A DNA stretch of 64,000 bases, from positions 1,550,001 through 1,614,000 of the forward strand of contig NZ_CP058335.1 of assembly GCF_013391105.1 (NCBI RefSeq), written 5' to 3'. Below the pieces are notes generated by a model that saw only the letters and a program-made list of their open reading frames with translations, had not been told where the DNA came from and did not search any database. The position numbers and the translations under genes are program-made. This DNA comes from Natronomonas salina (GTDB lineage: Archaea > Halobacteriota > Halobacteria > Halobacteriales > Haloarculaceae). Positions 34,961-43,794 of this stretch are shown one piece after another; within the stretch, counting starts at the first letter, position 1; each line of letters begins with the position of its first letter.

Positions 34961-36006
34961 TGCATCTCGAGCGCCGGCGGCTGATGGTGCTGCTGAACGC
35001 CCTCTACGACGAGGGGATCGACTCGATCCCCCTGGTCCATCCCTGCGACGAGATCGGCGAGCTCGTCCGAATCGAACTGGAGGACCACGGGCGTGCGACC
35101 GTTCGCTTCACGCAGGGGGCGCTGACCTACCAGGACAACCGCGAGACGATCCCCGCGAAGTACGGCGAGCCGGCCTACGACGACCTCCCGGACGCCGCGA
35201 CCTACACGCGAGCGATGGTCGCCAGCGGCCACGTCGACCTCGCGAACCGCGAGGCCGTCGAGGCGTTCGTCCGGCGGTACGGCTATCCCGACCTGGAGGC
35301 CGGCCACGAGCCGGTCGTCCTCGGCATCGACGCGAACGTCTTCGGCTGGCGACTGCCGGAGGTCCTAGACGTCGACAGCGAGACCGGCAGCGAGGACCCT
35401 AAGGGGCGAGCACCCACCAACGGGTACGCCCTCGCGACCGGCGTCAAGGAGGAGCTCGACTGGCACTACAAGCAGCACAACACCCACGAGCTGACGGCCG
35501 CGTTCGGCGAGGCGTTCGCCCGACTGGACGACCAGCCGGCCGGGAGTAACCGAGAGGGGTTCCTCGGGCTCTACGAGTACCGACGGCTGCTGAGCGACCG
35601 GACGGTCGATATCGTCGAGTGCGACCGGGGCGACGAGGCGATCGTCGAGGGGTACCGACGCTTCAACGACGAGAGCCGCAAGCGCGCCATCCTGTTGAGC
35701 AACGACCGCGGCTTCGTGGAGCGGGCGACCGACCACGACGTGCCCGCACAGCACGTCGAGTATCCGGTCGACATCCCGCGGAAAGCATCCGGCTCGTGGA
35801 CCCAGGCCACGGAGCTGATCTACTACCTGTCGATCCTGTTCGGCGTCGTCGAGCTGCCGAAGGTGACGCTGTTCGGCGTCTGGAACGGGAAGGACGGTCG
35901 CCACTGGCAGGCCGAACAGATCGACGTCGACTGCCGCAGTCCGAACGTCGAACCCCGCCTCGAGCGTGACGCGGCGATCCTCGGTCGCACCGACCGGAGT
36001 CGCTGA
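34960..36006 (+). CDS. PIN-domain nuclease partner of the CARF-like protein
   Basis: This 348-aa protein has a roughly 110-residue N-terminal region of its own type, then a PIN-like core. The acidic residues expected for metal-dependent RNA cleavage are Asp124 in LGIDANVFGW, Glu164/Glu165 in GVKEELDW, Asp222 and Asp225 in CDRGDEAIVE, and Asp249 in LLSNDRGFVE. A 70-residue C-terminal extension (TLFGVWNGKDGRHWQ) is unassigned. Start ATG 34960 overlaps the CARF-like stop, showing translational coupling. By analogy with CARF effectors, the CARF subunit may switch the nuclease on. This is inferred from order and motifs, not shown. Confidence 0.7.
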   Translation: MHLERRRLMVLLNALYDEGIDSIPLVHPCDEIGELVRIELEDHGRATVRFTQGALTYQDNRETIPAKYGEPAYDDLPDAATYTRAMVASGHVDLANREAVEAFVRRYGYPDLEAGHEPVVLGIDANVFGWRLPEVLDVDSETGSEDPKGRAPTNGYALATGVKEELDWHYKQHNTHELTAAFGEAFARLDDQPAGSNREGFLGLYEYRRLLSDRTVDIVECDRGDEAIVEGYRRFNDESRKRAILLSNDRGFVERATDHDVPAQHVEYPVDIPRKASGSWTQATELIYYLSILFGVVELPKVTLFGVWNGKDGRHWQAEQIDVDCRSPNVEPRLERDAAILGRTDRSR

Positions 36007-36017
36007 GCCGGACGTCC

Positions 36018-38360
36018 TCAGAGCCCGAGCGAGCCGATGGAGTCGACGGCGGCGTTGTCCTTCCGCCACAGCCGGTTGGTCGTCGAGTTCCCGCCGCCCC
36101 AGTGGCCGTCGACGTCGGGGTCGCCGTTCTCGTCGGCGCGGGCGTACTCGACCGGGCCGAAGGTGTAGTTGGCGTGCGATTCGGGCGACTCGACGTAGTA
36201 GACCGCCTCGCCGTCGTCGAGCCGCAGCGAGACGATCGTCCGGTAACCCTCGACCTCGTGGACGTGGTCCACGTCGGAGTCTTCGGCCTCGACGACCTCC
36301 CACTCGGTCGGAATCGCGTCGCGGACGACCACGTCCTCCTCGCTGTCGGCCCGGATGGTGACCTGGACTCGCTGGCCGGACTGCGAGACGGGGACGTCGT
36401 GCTCTCGCGTGATGTCGACGTCGATGGGGGTGTCGTAGCCGACGTCGGCGGCCCCGTCGTGGGTCTCCCGCATGGCGTGGGGACCGGCGTTGATACCGCT
36501 GGAGAACACGACGCCGTTTCGCTCGACGCCGTTCCAGAAGAACGGGGTCGACGCCGTCAGGCCGTCGATGCTGGCGGGCGACTCCTCCGGCGTGTCGAAG
36601 GCCATCGCGGACTCCTCCGGGATCTCCTTGCCCTCGCGGAAGTAGGCCGTCGGGACGATCTCCCAGCCGTCCGCGGACCCGTCGCCACCCTCAAACGGTG
36701 GGGCACCGGCGGCGTTCTCGTTGGCGTTCTCCGAGTCGTTGGCGGGGCCGTTCCCATCTCGGTTCCCGGGATTACCGTTACCGTTCGAACTCTCGCCGGG
36801 GACGATCTGGAAGGCCCGCATGCCGGCGTGGTAGCAGCCGGCGTAGAGGCGCCCTTCGGTGTCCATGTCCAGGTTGTGGTTGCTGATCCGGAAGTCGCTG
36901 AACCCGTCGTACGGGCCGGGTTCCTCGTCTTCGTCGGCGGCGTTCTCGGCTTCCGTCTCGAAGCCCCAGGCGTCCTCCCAGCCGTCGTCGCCCATCCCGA
37001 TGAGGACCCAGGTGTCGAGTTCCGTCGCGACGCCGTCGCTGCCGTCGCCCTCGACGACGTAGGCGTCGTCGTCGGATTCGTACATCTGGAACGGCGCCCG
37101 CTGGAGGGCCGTGGCGGCGTCGCCGTCCTGGACCGTGCTCGAACAGCCGAGGTACACCTTCTCGACGTCGGGGTCGCCGCCGTCGGCCGGGTCGTCGAAC
37201 AGCGCCAGGTCGAGCGGGTCGGTGTCGACGAGGTGGTACCGGCCGGTCTCGCCGTGCGGGTGGTCGTCCGGGATGTAACTGTGGTAGTGGGAGTCGGGGT
37301 TCTCGTGGCCCGTGACGGCGACGCGCTTCCCATCGATCAGCGTCGGCGCCGGGACGGCGTGGTGGGCGCCCTCTTGCTCGAAGACGCCGACCTCCTGGAC
37401 GTCGGTCGGGTCGGAGACGTCGTAGATGCGCAGCCCGGCGTTCCAGCAGTGCAGATACGCGAGCGGCCGCCCCGTCTTCGGGTCCTCCTGGACGTTGATG
37501 TCGTGGTGATACCACTGGTTGCTCTCGACGCCGTACTCGCCCTGCGCGAGGTCCGTGTCCCAGGACCAGGCGTTGACCTGGGTGAACTGGCCGGTCGAGC
37601 GGTCGTACTCGAAGACGTTCGTCTTGCTGGCCGCGCCGCTCGTCCCGTGGACGGTGAACACGTACTCGCTGCCGCCGATCTGGTGGTACCAGCAGTTGTG
37701 CGGGCCGACCGACCAGTGGCTGAGCTCGATCTCGCTGGTGACCGTCGGGTTCTCCGGTTCGGAGACGTCGACGGCGACGAGCGAACCGGCGCCCGGGCTG
37801 TTCCCGCTGCCGTCGCCGTTCGGCTGGAAGTTCCGCGCCTCGCCGAACAGCGCCGTGATGGTCTGCTTGGCGACGAAGACGGCGTTGCCGTCGTCGCTGA
37901 CCTTCACGTCCATGCAGGCGGCCTGGTTGTTGTCGTTGCGGACGAACGACAGTAGCTTCAGTTCTGCCCGCTCGAGGTCGCCCTCGCTTTCGGCCGTCGT
38001 GAAGTCGCTGATATCGAAGATGGCCAGGCCTCGCTGGGAGTCCTCGCCGCGCGCCGAGAATATGGTCACGAAGGCGTGTTCGTCGTGGATCCGCATCTCC
38101 GACATCGCACCCTTGTGGGCGTTCTGTGCGTCAGATTCACCGACACCACCGCCGCTGTGGTAACCGACCAGTTTCGCGTTCTCGGAGGAGTCGGCGACGT
38201 TGTCGCCGAGATAGCCCTCCGTGCCGCCGTAGAACTTGTTGTTGCCGCCGTCACCCGGGTGGCCGATCGTCGTCCCGGCCGCCGCGAGGCCGAGCGCCGC
38301 GCCGGCGGCTTTCAGCACTGCACGTCGAGTTTTCTCCCCGATGTTGGTCTGGGGTAGCAT
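36018..38360 (-). CDS. Tat-exported LVIVD-like beta-propeller protein
   Basis: This 780-aa secreted protein begins with a Tat signal (TRRAVLKAAGAALGLAAAG). Beta-propeller repeats follow, such as GLAIFDISDFTTAE and GLRIYDVSDPTDVQEVG, as in LVIVD-type proteins. Many Asp/His-rich loops follow, with a Gly/Asn low-complexity stretch near residues 525-550 (NGNGNPGNRDGNGPANDSEN). The C-terminal part contains further sheet-like strands. No active site is evident; a role in the cell surface or extracellular metal handling is possible but unproven. ATG 38360 is placed by the Tat signal. A second exported propeller gene lies upstream. Confidence 0.8.
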   Translation of the reverse strand: MLPQTNIGEKTRRAVLKAAGAALGLAAAGTTIGHPGDGGNNKFYGGTEGYLGDNVADSSENAKLVGYHSGGGVGESDAQNAHKGAMSEMRIHDEHAFVTIFSARGEDSQRGLAIFDISDFTTAESEGDLERAELKLLSFVRNDNNQAACMDVKVSDDGNAVFVAKQTITALFGEARNFQPNGDGSGNSPGAGSLVAVDVSEPENPTVTSEIELSHWSVGPHNCWYHQIGGSEYVFTVHGTSGAASKTNVFEYDRSTGQFTQVNAWSWDTDLAQGEYGVESNQWYHHDINVQEDPKTGRPLAYLHCWNAGLRIYDVSDPTDVQEVGVFEQEGAHHAVPAPTLIDGKRVAVTGHENPDSHYHSYIPDDHPHGETGRYHLVDTDPLDLALFDDPADGGDPDVEKVYLGCSSTVQDGDAATALQRAPFQMYESDDDAYVVEGDGSDGVATELDTWVLIGMGDDGWEDAWGFETEAENAADEDEEPGPYDGFSDFRISNHNLDMDTEGRLYAGCYHAGMRAFQIVPGESSNGNGNPGNRDGNGPANDSENANENAAGAPPFEGGDGSADGWEIVPTAYFREGKEIPEESAMAFDTPEESPASIDGLTASTPFFWNGVERNGVVFSSGINAGPHAMRETHDGAADVGYDTPIDVDITREHDVPVSQSGQRVQVTIRADSEEDVVVRDAIPTEWEVVEAEDSDVDHVHEVEGYRTIVSLRLDDGEAVYYVESPESHANYTFGPVEYARADENGDPDVDGHWGGGNSTTNRLWRKDNAAVDSIGSLGL

Positions 38361-38464
38361 GTTCTCCCCGGACGAACCTGTTACTGAAAGGACTAGTGAC
38401 AAAACTATCCAAACAGATGCCGTAGCGAGAGGCCTCGAGACGGGATTCGAACCTCTTCTAGCGT

Positions 38465-39796
38465 TCACTCCGCCGCCCGCAACCCGTAGACGCGGCCGCG
38501 CTCGTTGACGACCTCCGGGTCGTCGCTCCGGTACCCGGAGATGTCGCCACGTTCGGCATAGAAGATCCGACCCTCGTGCGGGACGGGCTCGCTCGTCACG
38601 TGCCCGACGTTCTCGACGCGCCAGCGGACCGCGCCCGTCTCCTTCTCGAGGGCGTAGAGGTGCGTGTCGTACGAGCCGACCAGCACGGCGTCGGCGGTCA
38701 CCGTCAGCGAGCCGAGGACCTTCCCGCCGACGTTTCTCGACCACAGCTCCTCGCCGGACTCGGCGTCGAGCGCGTAGACGTGTCGGTCGTCGCTGCCCAT
38801 GTAGACGACGCCCGCGTCGGGGTCGATGCCGGGGTTCGACATGATCGTCCGGCCCGTCTCGAAGCGCCACTCCTCGGTGCCGTCCTCGAGGTCGAGCCGC
38901 CGGAAGTAGCCGTCCCACGACCCGACGAACGCCCCGCCCTCGTAGGTGGGGATCGTCCCCTTGATCTCGCCGTCCGTCTGGAACTCCCAGGCGAACTCCA
39001 GGGACGGGAACTCCCAGCAGTAGCAGACGCCGTCGTTCGACCCGGTGATTATCCGCTCGGTGGCCGGGTCGATCGCCAGCGACGGGTGCGGCATCCCCCA
39101 GAGGCGGTCGTCGTGCCACAGCGGCTCGCCCGTCTCGGCGTCGAGCGCCCACATCGTCCCCGACGGCTCCTGGAACGGATAGTTGTACTCGGCGACGACG
39201 TAGATGACGCCGTCCCAGTAGACCGGACTCGACCCGATGGCGATGGCGCCGTGCAGCCGCCAGTTGGAGGTCTTCCAGACGCGCTCGCCCGTCTCGACGT
39301 CGAAGGCATACAGCGAGCCGTCGTAGCCGCCGATGTACGCCACCCCGTCGACGATCAGCGGCGTCCCGTGGATGCCGAGGTTCGTCGCCCCCGTCTCGGC
39401 CGTCCACAGCTGCTCGCCGTCCGGCCGCACCGCGTGGACCTTCCCCGTGTCGGCGGGAATCAAGATCGTCCCGCCGTCCGGCGTGGGTCGCGGACTCGCC
39501 TTCGCCGCGGTGTGGCCCACCTCGTTGATCGGCATCGACCACTCGACCTCGACGGCCTCGGGAACGACCGCGTCCGGGTAGTAGCCCAGCCGCCGCGTCC
39601 CGCGCCGGAACATCGTCACGCCGTCGTCGTCCGGGTACGTCTCGTCGTAGGAGAGCATCGGAGGGTCGAAATCGGACTGGCTCCGCTCGTAGTCGTCGAA
39701 CACGGAGGTACAGCCCGCGAGCCCGACGGTCGCGGTCGCACCGAGCGACGCGAGCAACCGGCGCCGCGTCGACCGTCGACCTCGTGGCGGTGTCAT
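38465..39796 (-). CDS. Tat lipoprotein with PQQ-like beta-propeller
   Basis: This 443-aa protein has a twin-arginine stretch (RRSTRRRLLASLGATATVG) with lipobox LAGC. Seven or so PQQ-like repeats follow (GVAYIGGYDGSLYAFDVETG, DAGVVYMGSDDRHVYALDAE, DAVLVGSYDTHLYALEKETG). The repeats lack the catalytic residues of alcohol dehydrogenases, so it may be a scaffold of BamB type. ATG 39796 is chosen by the signal. It is encoded just upstream of the LVIVD-like gene on the same strand, with a 104-bp gap. The two may work together at the surface. Confidence 0.85.
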   Translation of the reverse strand: MTPPRGRRSTRRRLLASLGATATVGLAGCTSVFDDYERSQSDFDPPMLSYDETYPDDDGVTMFRRGTRRLGYYPDAVVPEAVEVEWSMPINEVGHTAAKASPRPTPDGGTILIPADTGKVHAVRPDGEQLWTAETGATNLGIHGTPLIVDGVAYIGGYDGSLYAFDVETGERVWKTSNWRLHGAIAIGSSPVYWDGVIYVVAEYNYPFQEPSGTMWALDAETGEPLWHDDRLWGMPHPSLAIDPATERIITGSNDGVCYCWEFPSLEFAWEFQTDGEIKGTIPTYEGGAFVGSWDGYFRRLDLEDGTEEWRFETGRTIMSNPGIDPDAGVVYMGSDDRHVYALDAESGEELWSRNVGGKVLGSLTVTADAVLVGSYDTHLYALEKETGAVRWRVENVGHVTSEPVPHEGRIFYAERGDISGYRSDDPEVVNERGRVYGLRAAE

Positions 39797-39905
39797 ATCC
39801 GGTCCGTAACGACCCACCGGATATATTCACCCCGGTCGAACGATTCGGTGTACCGACGTCTCGCCCTGCTGGACGCCGACAACTGACAGCCGTTCGTCGT
39901 CGAAT

Positions 39906-40481
39906 CTAGCGGCGCCGGCTGGAATTATCGACCGAGGGCGCGGACGTCGTTCCCGGCGAGCGAGCGGCGTCGAGCTGTTCGGTGATGGCGTTGTTGACCC
40001 GTGCGGGGTCGTTGACGTTCCGGAAGACGAGTTCGGCGCCGCCGCTGCCGGCCGTCGAGACGTAGACGTCGCCGTAGCCCAGCAGCCGCTGGCTCGCCGA
40101 CTGGTTGAACCCGCTGTCCTGGATGCGGTCCAGCCGGAGGTTCGTCACCGACCGCGAGAGCATCCCCCGCTTGACGTACAGTTCGTCGCTCGTGATGACG
40201 TACTCGACCGACTGGAACCGGAGGTACGTCCAGAGTCCCGCGAGGATCCCGGCCAGCGCGATGATGAGTCCGACGAACCGGATTCCCCCGGGCAACGCGC
40301 CGGCGCCCGGGAAGGTCCCACCGTCGACCAGTCCCGGACCGATCCCCGCGATGATCAACCCGACGACGACCAGAACGGCCTCGCCGAGCAGTGACGAGGC
40401 GATGACCACCGGGCTCGGACCACCCGACCAGACGATCTTCTCGCCGTCAGTAAGCGTCACCCAGTCGGGAACCTGTCGCAT
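39906..40481 (-). CDS. bPH2/DUF304 membrane protein
   Basis: This 191-aa protein starts with a soluble LTDGEKIVWSGGPSP stretch, typical of YdbS-type PH-domain proteins. Two hydrophobic helices follow (about residues 25-50 and 70-92). A bacterial-type PH domain comes next (VEYVITSDELYVKRGMLSRS, then NLRLDRIQDSGFNQS). The function is unknown; related proteins are linked with membrane stress. The start at 40481 (MRQVPDWVTL) is preferred to 40493. It lies downstream of a small membrane protein gene. Confidence 0.85.
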   Translation of the reverse strand: MRQVPDWVTLTDGEKIVWSGGPSPVVIASSLLGEAVLVVVGLIIAGIGPGLVDGGTFPGAGALPGGIRFVGLIIALAGILAGLWTYLRFQSVEYVITSDELYVKRGMLSRSVTNLRLDRIQDSGFNQSASQRLLGYGDVYVSTAGSGGAELVFRNVNDPARVNNAITEQLDAARSPGTTSAPSVDNSSRRR

Positions 40482-40591
40482 GCACTCGACCACTCGGGGA
40501 ACCGTGTTAGTATCTTCGACCCAACCGGACGAGACAGGGCGTTACCCCCTCGCTAACTGGGGTATCGGGGTCGCATCGTGGGCGACGGCTC

Positions 40592-40765
40592 TCACTCGCT
40601 CTTCGACCACGCGAGGCCGAAAGCGGGACTGAGCGCGAGCCCGATAGCGATCCCCATCGCCAGGTTGTCCAGCGCGAGACCGATGGCGACCCCGATAGGG
40701 AGGCCGACCGCGAACCCCTTCCCCATCGAATCCCGCGTAGCCTCGTTCGCTCCCTCGTCCGACAT
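40592..40765 (-). CDS. small Gly-rich membrane protein
   Basis: This 57-aa protein has an acidic start (MSDEGANEATRDSMG) and then two short Gly/Ala/Leu helices (VGLPIGVAIGLALDNLAM and GIAIGLALSPAFGLAW) with a glycine-zipper pattern. It ends KSE at a TGA. The reading was made directly from the sequence, as it is shorter than the usual gene cutoff. Glycine-zipper proteins insert in membranes, sometimes oligomerising. No role is known. Confidence 0.55.
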   Translation of the reverse strand: MSDEGANEATRDSMGKGFAVGLPIGVAIGLALDNLAMGIAIGLALSPAFGLAWSKSE

Positions 40766-40921
40766 AGGTCACCGTTCGCCGTAGCAGGCGATAAACGCTC
40801 CACTCGGCGTCACCGTCGTGGGCTACTGTTTCCGCGGCTGTTCCACGCTCTGGAGGAAGTGCAATCTGAACACCCCCAGGGGTCGCCCGACGTGTTCCTC
40901 TTTGCCCGGTGACGCACCCAA

Positions 40922-41068
40922 TCATTCCCGAGAATATCTCTGGATGAGGTACTGGAGGCCGACCACGAGAACGAAGATAGCGAGAGCGAAGACGAGTATC
41001 AGCTCTGGCCCCGCGGCTGGCCCAGTCGATTCGGCGTGCGCGTGGCCACCGTGGAGCGGGAGCCCCAT
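40922..41068 (-). CDS. short single-helix membrane protein
   Basis: This 48-aa protein has a His-rich start (MGLPLHGGHAHAE), then one strong membrane helix (LILVFALAIFVLVVGLQYLI) and a basic end. ATG 41068 is preferred over the in-frame 41203, since the extra region overlaps the divergent gene at 41190. The N-terminal histidines might bind metal. Unproven. Confidence 0.45.
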   Translation of the reverse strand: MGLPLHGGHAHAESTGPAAGPELILVFALAIFVLVVGLQYLIQRYSRE

Positions 41069-41189
41069 AGCTCCATCTCGGCCGGTCCCGAAAAGGCTGT
41101 TTCGGGGGCGGCGATTTGGCGCGATAGCCTCTCGAGCCGTGTCGGGGGCTGCACCACCTATATGCCACCCCTCTGCGACCGGGTGAGGT

Positions 41190-41576
41190 ATGGAATCCTC
41201 CAATCCAGAGTCGGAGAGTGGCGATTTCTTCGACGGCCCCGTCGAGACCCTGTCGCTCGGACTCGCGTACGTTCTCGTGGGGATCGGCCTGTTCTATAGC
41301 GTTGCGACGGACTCGACGACGCTGTTTCGCATCGTTCTCGTCGCGATACTCCTGCTGGTAGTCGTCTCGCTGTACGTCCTCTACAGGCGAGAGGGTCTGC
41401 TGACGGCAGAGAACGGGCTGATCGGCGGCTTCGTTCTGCTGGCGATGGCACTCCTGGTCGTGCTCTCTGCGTTCACCGCGCTCCCATTCGAGGTGGTCTT
41501 TGGCGTCGTCTTCGTCGTGGGCGTCCTCGTCCCCGGCGCGATCCTGGAGTACACCGAGTTCGGAAGTGCCGACTAG
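41190..41576 (+). CDS. hypothetical four-helix membrane protein
   Basis: This 128-aa protein has an acidic N-terminal tail and then about four hydrophobic segments (TLSLGLAYVLVGIGLFYSV, TLFRIVLVAILLLVVVSLY, GLIGGFVLLAMALLVVLS, and FEVVFGVVFVVGVLVPG). The family is unknown. The C-terminus is acidic. It diverges from the short gene at 40922. Confidence 0.65.
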   Translation: MESSNPESESGDFFDGPVETLSLGLAYVLVGIGLFYSVATDSTTLFRIVLVAILLLVVVSLYVLYRREGLLTAENGLIGGFVLLAMALLVVLSAFTALPFEVVFGVVFVVGVLVPGAILEYTEFGSAD

Positions 41577-41684
41577 TCGACGGTAGCGCATTTCTAGACC
41601 GCTGCTGTCGTGAAAACCGCTCGCAGATGAGTCAGACCGGCTCCGCTGTGAGAGACAGCGAGGCGCGAGAAGGTTCGGTGATCG

Positions 41685-41954
41685 TCACTCGGTCGGCGAG
41701 ACGCTCTCCAGGTCGCCGAGGTAGGTCTGTCGTTCGACGGTGCGCTGGCCGTCCTCGTCGCCGACGGTGAGGCTGTAGACGCGGCCACCCATCACGCCGG
41801 TCAGCTGGTCGTCGTCGGTCTGGACGAAGAGCCCGCGTTTGTCGCCCTCGCCCGGCGTCTGCAGGACGGACCCCGTCCGGGAGACCTGCCCGCCCGAGCG
41901 GTTGGATTCGTACGTGACCTCGACGACGTCACCGGTGGCGATGTCCTCGAACAT
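41685..41954 (-). CDS. small hypothetical soluble protein
   Basis: This 89-aa acidic beta-rich protein begins MFEDIATGDVVEVTYESN and continues VSRTGSVLQTPGEG, then LTGVMGGRVYSLTVGDEDG. It resembles a small SH3-like barrel. ATG 41954 is chosen because upstream sequence is unlike protein. It lies downstream of a Tat lipoprotein gene on the same strand, with a gap of about 50 bp. Confidence 0.6.
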   Translation of the reverse strand: MFEDIATGDVVEVTYESNRSGGQVSRTGSVLQTPGEGDKRGLFVQTDDDQLTGVMGGRVYSLTVGDEDGQRTVERQTYLGDLESVSPTE

Positions 41955-42004
41955 ATCTCGATACTCGAACGGGGGTCCCGTAAACCTGTGGCAGGCAGCA
42001 GGAA

Positions 42005-42751
42005 TCAGACCGTCGTACTGACGCCGAATTCCCAGTCCAGTTCGCGGGTCTTCCCGGACGCCCACCTGACCTCCGTCGTGGCAGCTATGGACTGCGGCGT
42101 ATCGCTCTCGCCCTCCCAGTAGGGAGCGTACGCCCCGCCGTCGCCGATTCGCGTCTTCGGATCGACACCGATGGTCCCGGCAGCCAGCGGCATCGTCGTT
42201 CGGAGGGTCGCGACGTCGAGCCGACCGCTTTCGACCGTGTACTCGGCGCTGGTCTCGGCGTCGTAATCCTGGGCCGGCGAGTAGATGCCCAGCGCATCGG
42301 CGTCCGACGGCAACGAGAGGCCCGTTTCGATTCGCCGGGCTCGACTGTCGGCGGCGGGTTCGACACCGCTCCAGAGCCACACCTGCGACGCCGGCGTGCC
42401 GTCCGGCGCGTCCGGGAGACCGAACATGCCCAGCAGGTGCGTGGAGGACGTCTCGTCGGCGTGGTCGAGCGTGCCCGTCCACGCGCCCTGGAACGATACC
42501 TCGTGGTTCGGTTCCGCTTCCGCGGTACCCCACACGCCTCTGGAGCCGAATGTCTCGTGACTCCCTGCGGCAGCCGCCCGGAACTCCGAGGCGGTGAGAT
42601 CGCTGTCGGCGAGGTCGATGCGTCGCTCTCCGTCGACTCGTTGGCTGTCGTCGCCGAGTGCACTACAGCCGGCGAGCCCCGTCGCGACGCCGGCACCGAA
42701 CACCCCGATGAACGCTCGTCGATTCACGTGTCGAATCTGGCCGGAAGCCAC
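42005..42751 (-). CDS. Tat-exported lipoprotein
   Basis: This 248-aa protein has a Tat signal (NRRAFIGVFGAGVATG) and lipobox LAGC at about residue 29, then an acidic start and a mostly beta domain. Stretches include VSFQGAWTGTLDHADET and GMFGLPDAPDGTPASQVWLW, ending LDWEFGVSTTV. No catalytic motif is recognised. It may be cell-surface. It is transcribed toward the small beta protein and diverges from the cupredoxin lipoprotein gene. Confidence 0.75.
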   Translation of the reverse strand: MASGQIRHVNRRAFIGVFGAGVATGLAGCSALGDDSQRVDGERRIDLADSDLTASEFRAAAAGSHETFGSRGVWGTAEAEPNHEVSFQGAWTGTLDHADETSSTHLLGMFGLPDAPDGTPASQVWLWSGVEPAADSRARRIETGLSLPSDADALGIYSPAQDYDAETSAEYTVESGRLDVATLRTTMPLAAGTIGVDPKTRIGDGGAYAPYWEGESDTPQSIAATTEVRWASGKTRELDWEFGVSTTV

Positions 42752-42912
42752 CTCGAACCTTCCGGTGAGTCAAAGACCCGTTGTACATACGCAGTGGGTC
42801 GTCTGGGAAGCGGGGTCCGATAGGGCAGGCGAGCCGACCTGTAACCAGTGATAAAGTAAATTCTAGTCAAACCCTAACCGATAATCTCCTTCTCCCGGTT
42901 GCCTCGACTGGA

Positions 42913-43692
42913 ATGCAACGGGGGGTCGACCCATCGAACGAGCCATCGAGTCGTACAGACCAGTCCATCAGTCCGTCGAGACGCCGGCTGCTGACCGCCA
43001 TGGGTGCCGCTTGCATCCCGGCGGTCGCCGGCTGCAGCGAATCGTCCTCCGACGAACCGAGCACACCCACAACGACACCGACCGGAACCATGCAGCAGTC
43101 CACCGACCAGAACGACGCTATCGACCCGCGATTCGGCTACATCGGTACCGACGACGGCAGCAAACCCGTCGAACCAGATCACACCATCAATCTCCAGATC
43201 AAACCCCGCGAGAATGCGCCACTTCCGGAGTTCTACTTCGAACCGACCGGCCTGACCATCGACGTCGGGGATACCGTCCAGTTCAACCTCGCGACCCCAC
43301 ACCACAACGTGAACGCCTACCATCCAGGCTTCGGCTACACCCAGCGCGTCCCCGAGGGCGTGGCCCCGTTCTCCTCGCCCATCCTCGCCGCTGGCGACTA
43401 CTGGCTGTACACGTTCGAGTCGGAGGGCGTCCACGACATCATGTGTGCGCCACACGAGGTCTTCGGGATGGTCGGCCGCATCGTCGTCGGCTCGGCCTCC
43501 GGCCCCGGAGCGAACCCGGTCGGAGAGGCACCCGGCGACGAGCGGGCCCGACCCCCGGAGTACACCGCGGCGCTCGTCCTCACCGACGACGCCATGCAGC
43601 CTGACAACATCGTCGAGCAGGGTTCGGTCTCCTGGAGCGACCTCCAGAAGGAGAGCAAGCGACCGATGCTCGAGCCCGTCGAAGAGGAATAG
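42913..43692 (+). CDS. Tat-exported cupredoxin lipoprotein
   Basis: This 259-aa lipoprotein has a Tat motif (SRRRLLTAMGAACIPAV) and lipobox VAGC. A plastocyanin-type blue-copper domain follows. Copper ligands appear in PHHNVNAYHPGFG (His) and in HDIMCAPHEVFGMVG (Cys, His, Met). It likely carries electrons at the outer membrane face, as halocyanin does. The extended C-terminal tail after the copper domain is acidic. The start at 42913 is chosen by the Tat signal. It diverges from the lipoprotein at 42005. Confidence 0.85.
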   Translation: MQRGVDPSNEPSSRTDQSISPSRRRLLTAMGAACIPAVAGCSESSSDEPSTPTTTPTGTMQQSTDQNDAIDPRFGYIGTDDGSKPVEPDHTINLQIKPRENAPLPEFYFEPTGLTIDVGDTVQFNLATPHHNVNAYHPGFGYTQRVPEGVAPFSSPILAAGDYWLYTFESEGVHDIMCAPHEVFGMVGRIVVGSASGPGANPVGEAPGDERARPPEYTAALVLTDDAMQPDNIVEQGSVSWSDLQKESKRPMLEPVEEE

Positions 43693-43794
43693 CGGCCAAA
43701 CGGTCACGGACCGGACCCTGAGATGAGTCTCAGAGTCGATTCTTTGGACGACGTTTACGGCGGTCAGGGAGCCGAGGCTACGCGCTGAGCGTCG

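Noticed and set aside
38430-38465. tRNA T-arm-like GGTTCGAATCCC on the minus strand
   Set aside because: Neither matching T-stem nor acceptor or anticodon arms are present; it is beside the end of a protein gene.
38360-39830. Joining of the LVIVD-like gene frame into an upstream 1270-codon frame
   Set aside because: The upstream part is the shadow of the PQQ-like lipoprotein gene. The Tat signal fixes the true start at 38360.
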